A stretch of 64,000 nucleotides of DNA from JALZKA01 sp963753385. GTDB taxonomy: Bacteria > Actinomycetota > Thermoleophilia > Solirubrobacterales > 70-9. The DNA lies in the NCBI GenBank assembly GCA_963753385.1, contig CAVWCC010000005.1, positions 1-64,000 on the forward strand, written 5' to 3'. A model generated the notes under the pieces. The model had not been told where the DNA came from. It was given only the letters and a program-made list of their open reading frames with translations, and did not search any database. Position numbers and translations under genes: made by a program. Numbering within the stretch: position 1 is the stretch's first letter; every line of letters starts with the position of its first letter. Positions 48,290 to 57,360 of the stretch are shown here, one piece after another.

Positions 48290-49819
48290 TCAGGCGCCTC
48301 CGGCGGCGTCGGACGAGCCCTGGCCGAGCTTGATCACCCGCCTGGGCGACGGACGCCGTGCCCGGATCAGCGCCAGCCTGGCGGCGCGGAACCGCTCGTA
48401 CGGCACACCGGCGAGCTCCGGTTGGCGCTCGCCGGCGGCCGGAACGTGCTCGAAGCCGGTGCCCGCCCGCAGGAGCGTCGCAAAGTCGAGGCGGTCGGTG
48501 ACGACGAGGAGGTTCTCTGCCGGCTCGCCGGCCTCCGCGATCGCGCGCTCCAGCTCGGCCTCGTAGCGCTCGGGGGCGACCGCGAGGGCGGTGATCAGCA
48601 CGCGCGGCCGCGGCCTTCGCAGGCGCTGGGAAGCAACCCGGGCGAGCGTTCGCGGCACGCTCGCGGCGAAGATCCACGCGCGCCGGAGGCGGACGCCGGC
48701 GCTCGGCCCGCGACGGGCCTCGGCGCCCGCCCGCGACGGCGCCCTTCTCAGACACGAGGCGCTCGACCCAGGCGGCGGCCTGCTCCGCCCCGCGCCAGCG
48801 CGCCTGCGCGTCGAGCCGGGCACGGATCTCCGCGTGCCGCTCGGGCTCCAGGAGCTCGTCGAGCCGCCGCTCGAGCTCGGGGTCGCCGGCCCCGGAGGCG
48901 GCGAGTGCCAAACCCGGCGCGCTCGGCCTCCCGGGCGCGAGCGGCCTGATCGTCGGTCTGGCGCGGCATCGGCACCAGGAGCGCCGGCACGCCGAGCGCC
49001 GCCAGCTCGTGCGTGGCGTTGTAGCCGGCGGCCGCCACCGCGGCGTCGAACGCGGCGAACCAGCGTGCGATCGGATACGCCGAGCGCACGTGCACGACTC
49101 CGGGCGGCACGTCGCCGAGCCCCGCGAGCGCGGAGGAGATCGCCGCGACCTGCACGTCGCCGCGAGCTAGCCAGGTGCCGCAGACAACGTGCGGTCGCCT
49201 CGCTCACGCCGGCGCCCTGCCCGAGCTGGACGAGGACGGTTCGCCGCCCCGGCTCCAGGCCGAGCGCGGCCTCGGCCTCGGCGCGTGATGCGAGCTCCGC
49301 GCGGTCGAGGAGCACGATCGGCTCGATGACCTCGGCCTCCGCGCGGCGGGCCGCGGTCGGCCCCAGCTCGCCGCCGCGGCCGAGCTCGCCCGGCTCGAGC
49401 ACCGCGTCGAACAGGTGGGAGCGGTGGAGCGGTGCGGTGTCGGCGTCGTCGCGCCACAGCGCCCGCCGGCACCAGACGAGCTTCGCCCCGGTCGAGCGCA
49501 GCGCCGGCAGGAGCCGCTCGTACGGATGGGTGCCGTCGAACAAGACGACGTCCGGCGCGATCTCGGCTACCGCGGCCCGCAGCCGGTCGCGCGAGCGCAG
49601 CGTCCAGGCCAGGTCGGTGCCGGCGCCGGGCCGGTCGTACGAGGCGACGTACTCGACCGGGAAGCCAAGTTCACTGACCGCCGGGGCGCCGGCCGAGAAC
49701 GTGATGAAGAACGGTTCCAGTCCCGCCGGCAGGCGCTTCGCGATGGCCAGCGAGCGCGTCAGGTGGCCCAGTCCCGTCCCGTTCGAGGTGACGAACAGGA
49801 TCCGGCCCGAGCTGCTCAC
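48290..49819 (-). CDS. MurG-like glycosyltransferase (GT-B, frameshifted)
   Basis: A GT-B glycosyltransferase of about 510 residues. The N-terminal domain starts RILFVTSNGTGLGHLTRSLA (GGTGGH-like loop) and continues VVLFDGTHPYERLLPALRST. The C-terminal domain, in other frames, contains VVHVRSAYPIARWFAAFDAA-VAAAGYNATHELAALGVPAL-LVPM, which is the UDP-sugar-binding motif of the family, then ELERRLDELLEP. The last 150 residues (RVLITALAVAPERYEAELER and on) form an extra domain. Shifts near 49190, 48905 and 48735. It probably adds a sugar to the lipid carrier handled by the flippase. Confidence 0.75.
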   Translation of the reverse strand: MSSSGRILFVTSNGTGLGHLTRSLAIAKRLPAGLEPFFITFSAGAPAVSELGFPVEYVASYDRPGAGTDLAWTLRSRDRLRAAVAEIAPDVVLFDGTHPYERLLPALRSTGAKLVWCRRALWRDDADTAPLHRSHLFDAVLEPGELGRGGELGPTAARRAEAEVIEPIVLLDRAELASRAEAEAALGLEPGRRTVLVQLGQGAGVSEATARCLRHLASSRRRAGRGDLLRARGARRRAARSRARALGVSDRTLVRRVRRRGGGRRLQRHARAGGARRAGAPGADAAPDRRSGRSRPGGRARRVWHSPPPGPATPSSSGGSTSSWSPSGTRRSVPGSTRRRAGAGRSRPPPGSSASCLRRAPSRAGAEARRGPSAGVRLRRAWIFAASVPRTLARVASQRLRRPRPRVLITALAVAPERYEAELERAIAEAGEPAENLLVVTDRLDFATLLRAGTGFEHVPAAGERQPELAGVPYERFRAARLALIRARRPSPRRVIKLGQGSSDAAGGA

Positions 49820-50775
49820 TGGGAGCGCGAACGCTCGTAGGCGTGGCGGAGGAGCGGCGCGCAGCGGATCCCGTCGCGCTCGAGCCGCTCGAGCGCCTCG
49901 CGGTAGAGCGCGTCGATCTCGGCCTGCTCCGCCTCGGAGATGCCCTGGCGCCAGCGCTCCTGGTTCGCCGCCCGGCCGCTCATCCGGCGCCGCACGAACC
50001 GATTCAGGCGGTTGCCGGCGAGGATGCCCGCGTGGCCCGCGAGGTTGCGAAGCTGTTCGCGCCGGCCACGGGTGAGGAACGCGCCGAGCTCGATCTCGAG
50101 CAGCCGGTCATCCGGGATCCCCCGGGCGCCCTCGTCGATCCGCCGGATCCGCGCCTCCCACCACTCGAGGCCCTGCCTGCGGTTCCGCGGGTAGACCAGC
50201 CCGCGCGTCTGGGAGACACGGGACGCGGAAGCGTCGCGACCGTCGCGGACGACGTGGACGAAGCGAGCGTCTGGAAAGAGCCGGACCAGCGTCGGGGCCT
50301 GGGCGATCACGTCGCAGCTCTGCTCGACGATCCCGTCGGCGGGGCGAGCGTCGCCGGCCTCGGTCACCGGCCAGAGCAGGTCGAGGAAGAGGCGCCGGCA
50401 GGCGGCCTCGGGCTCGCGGTCGAACGCCTCGTCGAACGCCTCGACCGCGCGGTCGAAGCGCTCGCGCGGGACGAACCTGTGAAGGCCACGCAACCGGTTG
50501 GTCTGGAAGCCCCGCCACCAGAACCCCCGCAGGCGGCGCAGGAACTCGCTCTTTGTGACATCGCCGGCGAGCAGGCCCGGGAAGCCGTCGTCATCGGTGT
50601 GGAACCGGCACTCGACCGGCACCAGGCCGTAGTGCTCGCTGCGGCTGATGAGCCGCGCGATCACGTGCGTCCCGCTGCGCCCGGTGCCGCCCACGAACAG
50701 GACCGGGGCGGGATCGGGCTCGAACGCACGCCGGCGCGCTCGTCGCGCCGCCTTCTCTGAGGCTGAAACGGGCAT
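49816..50775 (-). CDS. Sulfotransferase family protein
   Basis: A 319-residue paralogue of the product of 44447-45424. PAPS loop VLFVGGTGRSGTHVIARLIS, the core LLAGDVTKSEFLRRLRGFWW, the 3'-phosphate motif RFVHVVRDGRDASASRVSQT and a C-terminal region NRFVRRRMSGRAANQERWRQ. ATG 50775 is chosen because the upstream frame extension lies in the divergent promoter region. Overlaps the glycosyltransferase start by four bases. Confidence 0.9.
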   Translation of the reverse strand: MPVSASEKAARRARRRAFEPDPAPVLFVGGTGRSGTHVIARLISRSEHYGLVPVECRFHTDDDGFPGLLAGDVTKSEFLRRLRGFWWRGFQTNRLRGLHRFVPRERFDRAVEAFDEAFDREPEAACRRLFLDLLWPVTEAGDARPADGIVEQSCDVIAQAPTLVRLFPDARFVHVVRDGRDASASRVSQTRGLVYPRNRRQGLEWWEARIRRIDEGARGIPDDRLLEIELGAFLTRGRREQLRNLAGHAGILAGNRLNRFVRRRMSGRAANQERWRQGISEAEQAEIDALYREALERLERDGIRCAPLLRHAYERSRSQ

Positions 50776-50848
50776 CGGCGAGGCAAGGTTAGAGGGCGTG
50801 CATGGGCGACGGGAGGGGCCCCCCGGACCGCCGCTAACCTTCGCCGCC

Positions 50849-51757
50849 GTGTCTGGGCCGGACTTCCCCCACCCCGTGTTCATCGGTGGCTTCGGGCGCA
50901 GCGGGACGCACGCGATCGGCCCTGTCGTCGGCGCGGATCCGCGCTATCACCTCGTCGAGACCGAGGTTCGCTTCCACGCGGTGCAGGGCGGCCTGCCGGA
51001 CCTGCTCGGCGGGACGATCGACGTGGACCGGTTCATCGAGAACTGCCGGAAGCAGTTCTGGATGCGGGGCTTCAAGCGGCCCCAGGGCGTCCACCGGTTG
51101 ATCTCATCCGAGGACTTCGAGCGGGCGCTCGCCGACTTCCGCGCCGCCTACGGCGACGATCCCTGGGAAGCGTCGCGCGGGCTGATCCGGGCGGTCGTCG
51201 ACCCGACGGCGGAACGCGCGGGAAAGCCGGCCTGGTGCGAGCTGACCGGCCGCAGCGTGATCTACGCCCCCACTCTCGTGCGGCTGTTCCCGCGGGTGCG
51301 CTTCATCAACATCGTCCGCGACGGCCGGGCGATCGCGGGCGGCCACGTGAAGAAGATCGACATGACCGACGACCCGGTCGAGGCGCTCGACCGCTGGGGG
51401 CGCATGATCCGCGCCTCGCACGCCGGGATGAACGCGGTCCCGGCCGAGCACGTCCTGAAGCTGAAGCTCGACGATCTCGTCTACCACGACCGCGAGGGCT
51501 CGTTCCAGCGCGTCATCGAGTTCCTCGCGATCGACGACCCCGGGCCGATGCACGAGTTCTTCGAGCGCAAGATCACGCCGCGCAAGGCGCACGTCGGGCA
51601 GTGGCGTGAGCGGATGCCGCCGCCCGAGGCCCGGAAGGTCGACCGCCGCTACCGCCGGATGATGCGCGCCTTCCACCGCGACGGGATCGACTGGGTTCCC
51701 GAGCCCGAGCCGCGCGAGCCGCTCCTCCGCAGGTTCCGCGAGCCGGTGGGAGCGTGA
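50849..51757 (+). CDS. Sulfotransferase family protein
   Basis: A 302-residue sulfotransferase starting GTG 50849. PAPS loop VFIGGFGRSGTHAIGPVVGA, 3'-phosphate motif RFINIVRDGRAIAGGHVKKI. HVGQWRERMPPPEARKVDRR-YRRMMRAF lies near the C-terminus. It forms a separate subgroup with the next gene. Divergent from the sulfotransferase at 50775 with about 70 bp between the starts; its TGA overlaps the next GTG. Confidence 0.9.
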   Translation: MSGPDFPHPVFIGGFGRSGTHAIGPVVGADPRYHLVETEVRFHAVQGGLPDLLGGTIDVDRFIENCRKQFWMRGFKRPQGVHRLISSEDFERALADFRAAYGDDPWEASRGLIRAVVDPTAERAGKPAWCELTGRSVIYAPTLVRLFPRVRFINIVRDGRAIAGGHVKKIDMTDDPVEALDRWGRMIRASHAGMNAVPAEHVLKLKLDDLVYHDREGSFQRVIEFLAIDDPGPMHEFFERKITPRKAHVGQWRERMPPPEARKVDRRYRRMMRAFHRDGIDWVPEPEPREPLLRRFREPVGA

Positions 51758-52617
51758 ACAGCCTTCCCGAGCCGATCTTCGTCGGCGGGGTCGGGCGCAG
51801 CGGCACCCATCCGATGGGCCGGCTGATCGCTGCCGACCCCCACTACCACTGGATCCGCACGGAGGTGCGCTTCCACGCGTCGGCCGGCGGGCTGCCCGAC
51901 CTCTGTGCGGGCCGCGTGCCCATGGAGCGCTTCCTCGAGCGGATGCGCGGCCACTGGTATCTGCGCGGCGCACGCCAGAGGCAGGGCCTTCAGCGGATCG
52001 TCGAGCGCGACGAGTACGAGGCCGCGCTCGAGGAGTTCGAGGCCGGGTTCGAGGCGGACCGGATCGCCGCCAGCCGCCGCCTCCTGCGACGGCTGCTGGA
52101 CCCCGCGGCGGCGGCCGACGGCAAGCCCCACTGGATCGAGATCACGGGCGAGGTCATCGAGCAGGCGCCGTTCCTGCTCGAGCTCTGCCCCGACGCGAAG
52201 TTCATCAACATGGTCCGGGACGGCCGGGCGGTGGTGGCGGGGACGCTTCGCAAGGTCGATCTCACGGACGACCCGGCAAGGGCGCTCTTGAAGTGGGAGC
52301 GGATGGTGCGAGCCGCGGACGCGGCGATCCACACGGTCCCGGCCGATCGCGTGCTGACCGTGCACCTCGACGACCTCACCGCGCGCGATCGCGAGGGGAC
52401 CTTCAGCCGGCTGGTCGGGTTCCTGGGCCTCGAGGACGAGAGCGCGGTGCGCGCCTACTTCGACAGCGAGATCTCGGCCGAGCGCGCCCACGTCGGCAAG
52501 TGGCGCGAGCGGATGGCCCCGTCGGATGCCCGCATGGTCGACCGGCGCTACCGCCGCCTGATCAAGCGCATGCGCCGCCAGGGCATCGACTGGGTGCCGG
52601 TGCCGAGTAGCTGGTAG
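51754..52617 (+). CDS. Sulfotransferase family protein
   Basis: A 287-residue protein, tandem paralogue of the previous one. PAPS loop IFVGGVGRSGTHPMGRLIAA, 3'-phosphate motif KFINMVRDGRAVVAGTLRKV, C-terminal HVGKWRERMAPSDARMVDRR. GTG 51754 overlaps the upstream TGA (GTGA). Its last codons SSW and stop lie in a TAGCTGG tandem repeat shared with the end of the convergent sulfatase gene. Confidence 0.9.
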   Translation: MNSLPEPIFVGGVGRSGTHPMGRLIAADPHYHWIRTEVRFHASAGGLPDLCAGRVPMERFLERMRGHWYLRGARQRQGLQRIVERDEYEAALEEFEAGFEADRIAASRRLLRRLLDPAAAADGKPHWIEITGEVIEQAPFLLELCPDAKFINMVRDGRAVVAGTLRKVDLTDDPARALLKWERMVRAADAAIHTVPADRVLTVHLDDLTARDREGTFSRLVGFLGLEDESAVRAYFDSEISAERAHVGKWRERMAPSDARMVDRRYRRLIKRMRRQGIDWVPVPSSW

Positions 52618-52634
52618 CTGGTAGCTGGTAGCTA
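52607..52634. repeat. TAGCTGG tandem repeat over two convergent stop codons
   Basis: Three and a half copies of a 7-bp unit, TAGCTGG, cover the last codons of the sulfotransferase and reach the stop of the sulfatase on the other strand. The unit places TAG in all frames. Confidence 0.8.
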
Positions 52635-54089
52635 CTGGCAGCCGGCGCCTGCGCAGCCGATCAGCTCGTCGAGGCGATCCTCGAGGGCCTCGCGGCGATT
52701 CCGCAGCGGTCCCGGGGGCAGGCTCTGCTCGTACAGGTTCTCGAGCTGGTAGGGGTCGTCGGCCAGGTCGTAGAGCTCGAACTCCTCGGGGCCGGGATTG
52801 CTCGGGTCGGTGCTGTGCTCGGCGTACATGAAGTCCTGGTCACGCACCGCGTTCGAGGCGGGGTTGTCGAGCAGGATCGAGCGCCCGTCGCCCGCGCCCG
52901 GGTCCTGCGCCAGCCCAACCAGGTCGATGCCGTCGACCGGCGCGAGGGGCGCGACGTCGGCGGCCGCGAGAATCGTCGACGCGACGTCGATATTGGCGGC
53001 GATCTGATCCAGCGTCACCCCGCGCGGGACCCCGGGGCCCCGCATCATCAGCGGCACCCGAACTGACTCCTCATAGAGCAGCGTCTTCTTCCGCACCCGG
53101 TGCTCGCCCTCCAGGTACCCGTTGTCCGACGTGTAGATCACGTACGTGTTGCGCGCCTCCCCCGCATCCCTCAGCGCCTCGGCGAGCGTCCCCACCAGCT
53201 CGTCGACCGCGAGCAGGCTGGTCAGCCGGTCGCGGCGCCGGCGCTCGATTCGGTCGACGTCGACCCCGTCGAGCGGCGCCCCCGGGATGAACGACGGCTT
53301 GTCCGAGACGTCGGCCTCGTTGAACGCCGGCCGGGCCGGGAACGGCAGCCCGTCGAACGTGCCGCGGTGGCGGGGCGCGGGGCGCGGGTTGCGCTTCCGG
53401 GTGACGCCGTTCTCGACATGCGGCGCCAGCGTCGAGACGGCCAGGAAGAACGGGTCGGGATTGCCGGCGGACTGCTGGATGAACCGCTTCGCCCTTCGCG
53501 CGTAGACATCGGTCTGGTAGTCCTCGCGCTCATCCCCGAACTCCGCGACGCGGCCGTCCACGTCGAGATCCCAGTCGAACATCCGGTTATGCAGCGCCGC
53601 CTGCCATGACGACCAGCCGGGCGGGATCGTGCCCACCGGGTCGTTCATCGCCACGGCCGGCCACCCGTTCAGGTACTTGCCGATGAACCCGGTCCGGTAA
53701 CCCGCTCCGGAGAGGGCCACCGCGATCGTCTCGTCCTCCTTCGGGACGAACGCCTGCCAGCCGCCCTCGGGCGACGCGTTGCTGCGCACGCCGTGGTTGT
53801 GGGCGTACTGTCCGGTCAGGAGCGTTGCCCGCGACGGACAGCAGAGCGGGAACGTCGCGAACGCGTTGGCGAAGGTGGTGCCCCGCTCGGCGATCTCGGT
53901 CCGTACCGCGCGCATCCGCTTGAAGTCGTCGTCCCGCTGGTCGTCGGTCATGACGACCACGAAGTTCGGGCGGTTGTGGGCGGCCTCGAGCTCTCCCGCG
54001 CCGGTCGTCAGCGGCGCCGCCAGCGCGAGGCCGGCGACCAGGACGGCGAGGGCAACGCGCTTAGGGACAGGCCGCCCCGGCACAGTCAC
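52632..54089 (-). CDS. Secreted sulfatase (formylglycine type), second of a tandem pair
   Basis: An exported sulfatase of about 485 residues. GTG 54089 gives a basic start and signal segment (RVALAVLVAGLALAAPLTTG). The metal motif is NFVVVMTDDQRDDDFKRMRA, the formylglycine site LCCPSRATLLTGQYAHNHGV (Cys of C-x-P-S-R is the one converted), then GKYLNGW, STLAPHVENG, YVIYTSDNGYLEGEHRVRKK and IAANIDVASTILAAADV. It hydrolyses sulfate esters outside the cell once activated by a formylglycine-generating enzyme, which is not in this window. The upstream copy is a paralogue. Confidence 0.88.
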   Translation of the reverse strand: MTVPGRPVPKRVALAVLVAGLALAAPLTTGAGELEAAHNRPNFVVVMTDDQRDDDFKRMRAVRTEIAERGTTFANAFATFPLCCPSRATLLTGQYAHNHGVRSNASPEGGWQAFVPKEDETIAVALSGAGYRTGFIGKYLNGWPAVAMNDPVGTIPPGWSSWQAALHNRMFDWDLDVDGRVAEFGDEREDYQTDVYARRAKRFIQQSAGNPDPFFLAVSTLAPHVENGVTRKRNPRPAPRHRGTFDGLPFPARPAFNEADVSDKPSFIPGAPLDGVDVDRIERRRRDRLTSLLAVDELVGTLAEALRDAGEARNTYVIYTSDNGYLEGEHRVRKKTLLYEESVRVPLMMRGPGVPRGVTLDQIAANIDVASTILAAADVAPLAPVDGIDLVGLAQDPGAGDGRSILLDNPASNAVRDQDFMYAEHSTDPSNPGPEEFELYDLADDPYQLENLYEQSLPPGPLRNRREALEDRLDELIGCAGAGCQ

Positions 54090-55526
54090 GGATCTCGTCC
54101 AGCCGCTCCTCGAGGGCCTCGCGGCGATTCCGCAGCGATCCCGGGGCAGGCTCTGCTCGTACAGGTTCTCGAGCTGGTAGGGGTCGTCGGCCAGGTCGTA
54201 GAGCTCGAACTCGTCCGGGCCTGCCTCGGACGGGTCCGTCTCGTACTCGGCCCAGATCCAGTCCCCCTCGCGGACGGCCTGGTCGTTGCGAAGCTCGAGG
54301 AGGACGTCGCGGTCGTCCTCGGCGCCCGGGCCGGCGATCTGCGGGAGCAGCGAGCGCCCGTCGACCGCCATGCCCACCGCGGGCACGGCTTCGGCCAACT
54401 CCAGGATCGTCGGGGCGAGGTCGACGTTGCCGACTATCTGGTGGCGTTCCCCGCCCTCGTCGACGCCGGGACCGCGGACGATCAGCGGCACGCTCGCGGC
54501 CTCCTCGTAGAAGCGACTCTTGCTGTCCAGGCGGTGCTCGCCGAGCAGATAGCCGTTGTCCGAGAGCAGGAAGATCCACGTGTTCGCCATCTCTCGGCTG
54601 CGGCGGAGCTGCTGGACCAGGTTGGCGATCGCCTCGTCGACCGCGAGCAGGCTCTCCCGCCGAGCGCGGTGCTGCAGCCGCAGGCGCTCCAGGCGCTCGT
54701 CCGACAGCGGCTCGCCCGGCACGAACGAGGGCTTGTCGTTCACGTTCGCCTCGTTGATCGACGGGGACGAGGGCAGCTGGATGTCACGAAACGTCCCGCG
54801 ATGCCTCGGCGCCGGGCGGGGATCGAGCTTGTCGTCCACCCCGGTCTCAACGTGCGGCGCCCTCGTCGCGAGCGTCAGGAAGAACGGCTTCTTGCGAGGC
54901 GCGCTGCGGCGGATGAACGAGTTCGCCAGGCTGGCCTCGACGTCGGTCGCATACTCGCGCGGGCCGTGGTACCCGACGCGGTCGCCGTTCTGGTTCATCG
55001 AGAAGTCCATCATGCGGTTCTTCAAGCTGCCGTACCACTCCGTCCAGCCTGGCGGGACGTAGCTCGCGTCCCGGGTCGCCGACCCGTAGCCGTTCAGGTA
55101 CTTGCCGACGAAACCGGTCCGGTAGCCCGCCTGGCGGAGCGCCACGGGCAGCGTGGCCTCGTCGTTTACGAACGCCTGGAAGCCACCGTCGGGCGGCACG
55201 TTGGAGACGATGCCGTGGTTGTGGGAGTACTGGCCGGTCAGGAAGCTCACCCGCGACGGGCAGCAGAGGGGGAAGGTCGCGTAGTAATTGTCGAAGGTGA
55301 CGCCCTTGTCCATCAGCCGATTGCGGACCCGGGTCATCACCTCGAGGTCGTCCGTGCGCTGGTCGTCGGTCATCACGACGACGACGTTCGGCCGCTTCTT
55401 GCCGTGGGCGGACGCGGCGCCTGCGAGATTCCCGGCGTCGCCCGCGACGAGCGCGAGCAGCAGGCTGACGGCGAGCACGAGCGCCGCCACCGCAGATGCG
55501 GGGCGTCGGCCAGCGATTCCGGTCAC
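54061..55526 (-). CDS. Secreted sulfatase (formylglycine type), first of a tandem pair (frameshift near end)
   Basis: A paralogue of the previous gene, about 488 residues: signal ASAVAALVLAVSLLLALVAG, metal motif NVVVVMTDDQRTDDLEVMTR, formylglycine site LCCPSRVSFLTGQYSHNHGI, GKYLNGYGSAT, LATRAPHVETG, WIFLLSDNGYLLGEHRLDSK. A one-base shift near 54145 makes the frame run on into the second sulfatase, giving a false 964-residue fusion. The repaired end is RREALEERLDEIRDCAGAAC-P and TAA at 54061-54063, which matches the end of the second copy. GTG 55526 overlaps the upstream stop. Confidence 0.85.
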
Positions 55527-56395
55527 TTGGCGTCGAAGAACTCGAGAACGCGGTCGGCGACCAGCTCCGGACGCTCCTCGGGGAGCATGTGCCCGGCGCC
55601 GCTCACGGCCTCCACGCGAAGGTCGTCGGCGAATTGCTCATGTCCTTCGAACAACACGGGCGGGAGGATGGGGTCGCGGTCCCCGTGGAGAATCAGCGTG
55701 GGGACCTGAAGGCGCCCATTGCGGTACTTCCCGCGCAAAACCTGCCCAAACTCGCGCGTTACCCAAGTCCGGTAGAGGAGCATCGCGGCCCGCGCACGGG
55801 TCGAAGCGCGGAGGTCACGGCCGTAGAGGCGCCTCACCTCGGCATCGAGATGCTCGCGGTCGCGCGACCAGCGCTTGATCGTCTTCGCGACGTATCCGGG
55901 CCGGCTCATGCGCCGCACCGCGAGCGGCGATGCGAGCGCCAGCTGGTAGCGCATGCGAGGCATGAGCGCAAGCCCGCGGGGCTGCGGTCGCAGAAACGGC
56001 GGCGGCGCACTCAGCCCGACCAGCCTCTCGACCAGCTCCGGGCGACGAAGGGCGAGCAGATAGCCGAGCCAGGCGCCCCAATCGTGCCCGACGAGCTTCA
56101 CGCGGTCGAGCTCGAGCGCCGCCATCAGGTTGGCCACGTCGTCGGCCATGTTCTCCTTCTCGAACCCCTGCCAGGCGATGTCCGTCCAGCCGAAGCCGCG
56201 CAGGTCCATCGCCAGCACCCGGTGGCGCTCCGCGAGCGCAGGCATCACCAGCCGCCAGCAGTACCAGTGCTGGGGCCAGCCGTGGAGCAGCAGGACGGGA
56301 TCCCCCTCGCCCGCCTCCGCGACGTGAAAGTTGAGATCGCCGACGGGCACGAAGCTGTGCTTCACGCCTTCGACTTGTGGCATCTGATGAGCCAT
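55523..56395 (-). CDS. Alpha/beta hydrolase, epoxide-hydrolase-like
   Basis: A 290-residue alpha/beta hydrolase. Oxyanion motif HGWPQHWYCWRLVMP, nucleophile Asp in VGHDWGAWLGYLLALRRPEL (D rather than Ser, as in epoxide hydrolases and dehalogenases), the acid in LILHGDRDPILPP and catalytic His in VSGAGHMLPEERPELVADRV. ATG 56395 is taken (MAHQMPQVEGVKHSFVP); the frame is open further upstream. It is coupled to the sulfatase gene by overlap. Confidence 0.9.
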   Translation of the reverse strand: MAHQMPQVEGVKHSFVPVGDLNFHVAEAGEGDPVLLLHGWPQHWYCWRLVMPALAERHRVLAMDLRGFGWTDIAWQGFEKENMADDVANLMAALELDRVKLVGHDWGAWLGYLLALRRPELVERLVGLSAPPPFLRPQPRGLALMPRMRYQLALASPLAVRRMSRPGYVAKTIKRWSRDREHLDAEVRRLYGRDLRASTRARAAMLLYRTWVTREFGQVLRGKYRNGRLQVPTLILHGDRDPILPPVLFEGHEQFADDLRVEAVSGAGHMLPEERPELVADRVLEFFDAK

Positions 56396-56538
56396 GCGTT
56401 CTCGCGCTCGGTGTCCTCGACTCGGCGGGGTGGGCGACAACCGCGCGACGGACGGGGCGAGCCGTGAGGCTGTGGGCCCGAAAGCCCGCGCGCGGCGGGC
56501 AAGGATAGCGATGCCCGCCGCTATCGTCTCGCGTCCGA

Positions 56539-57351
56539 ATGGCCGGTGCGCTCCCCACCTTCGTGATCATCGGCGCCCAGAAATGCGGGACCACGGCACT
56601 GCATTCGTACCTCGCGCGCCATCCCCAGGTCTCGATGTCGCGCCCCAAGGAGCTCGACTTCTTCGTCGCCGACCGCAATTGGGAGAACGGCGTGGACTGG
56701 TACATGGAGCGGTTCGACGGCTCGAAGCGCGCCCGCGGCGAGTCGTCGCCCAACTACACCGCCTACCCGCGCCTCCAGGGGGTGCCGGAGCGGATGGCGG
56801 AGCTGATCCCCGAGGCCAAGCTGATCTTCATGGTCCGCGACCCGATCCGCCGCATCCGGGCGAACTGGATCCACACCTACTCGAACCGGCGCGAGGACCG
56901 TCCCATGCGCGAGGCCGTCCTCGACGAGAGTCGCCTCTCCTACCTCGCGAGGTCCCGCTACTACACGCAGCTCACGCGCTTCCTCGAGCACTACCCGATG
57001 GAGCGGATCCTGATCCTCGAGCAGGATGAGCTGATGAAGGACCGGCGCGAGACCCTCCGGCGCGTGTTCGGCTTCATCGGCGTCAACGAGGACTTCTGGC
57101 GGGACAAGTTCGAGACTCCCAAGCTCGAGACCTCCACACGCTGGCGGCGGACGCCGCTCGGGGCGATGGCCGCCGAGCGGCTGCCGATGAAGTGGTGGCG
57201 ACGGATCCGGAACCGGCGGCCGTTCGCATTCCCGTTCGAGCAGCCCGAGATCGACGAGGAGCTCCACGCGGCGTTGGCGGCCCGCCTGAGCGGCGACATC
57301 GCAAAGTTCCGCGAGCTGACCGGGCGCCGGTTCGAGAGCTGGTCCGTCTAG
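56539..57351 (+). CDS. Sulfotransferase (heparan-type, Sulfotransfer_1)
   Basis: A 270-residue sulfotransferase. PAPS loop TFVIIGAQKCGTTALHSYLA (about residues 7-26), RPKELDFFVADRNWENGVDW, GESSPNYTAYPRLQGVPERM, 3'-phosphate motif KLIFMVRDPIRRIRANWIHT and C-terminus RRFESWSV. It parallels the product of 47371-48267 along its length. Divergent from the hydrolase at 56395. Confidence 0.93.
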   Translation: MAGALPTFVIIGAQKCGTTALHSYLARHPQVSMSRPKELDFFVADRNWENGVDWYMERFDGSKRARGESSPNYTAYPRLQGVPERMAELIPEAKLIFMVRDPIRRIRANWIHTYSNRREDRPMREAVLDESRLSYLARSRYYTQLTRFLEHYPMERILILEQDELMKDRRETLRRVFGFIGVNEDFWRDKFETPKLETSTRWRRTPLGAMAAERLPMKWWRRIRNRRPFAFPFEQPEIDEELHAALAARLSGDIAKFRELTGRRFESWSV

Positions 57352-57360
57352 ATAGCTGCT

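Noticed and set aside
53793..55709. 638-codon plus-strand frame opposite the sulfatases
   Set aside because: Antisense shadow; the minus strand has the formylglycine CxPSR sites and signal peptides.
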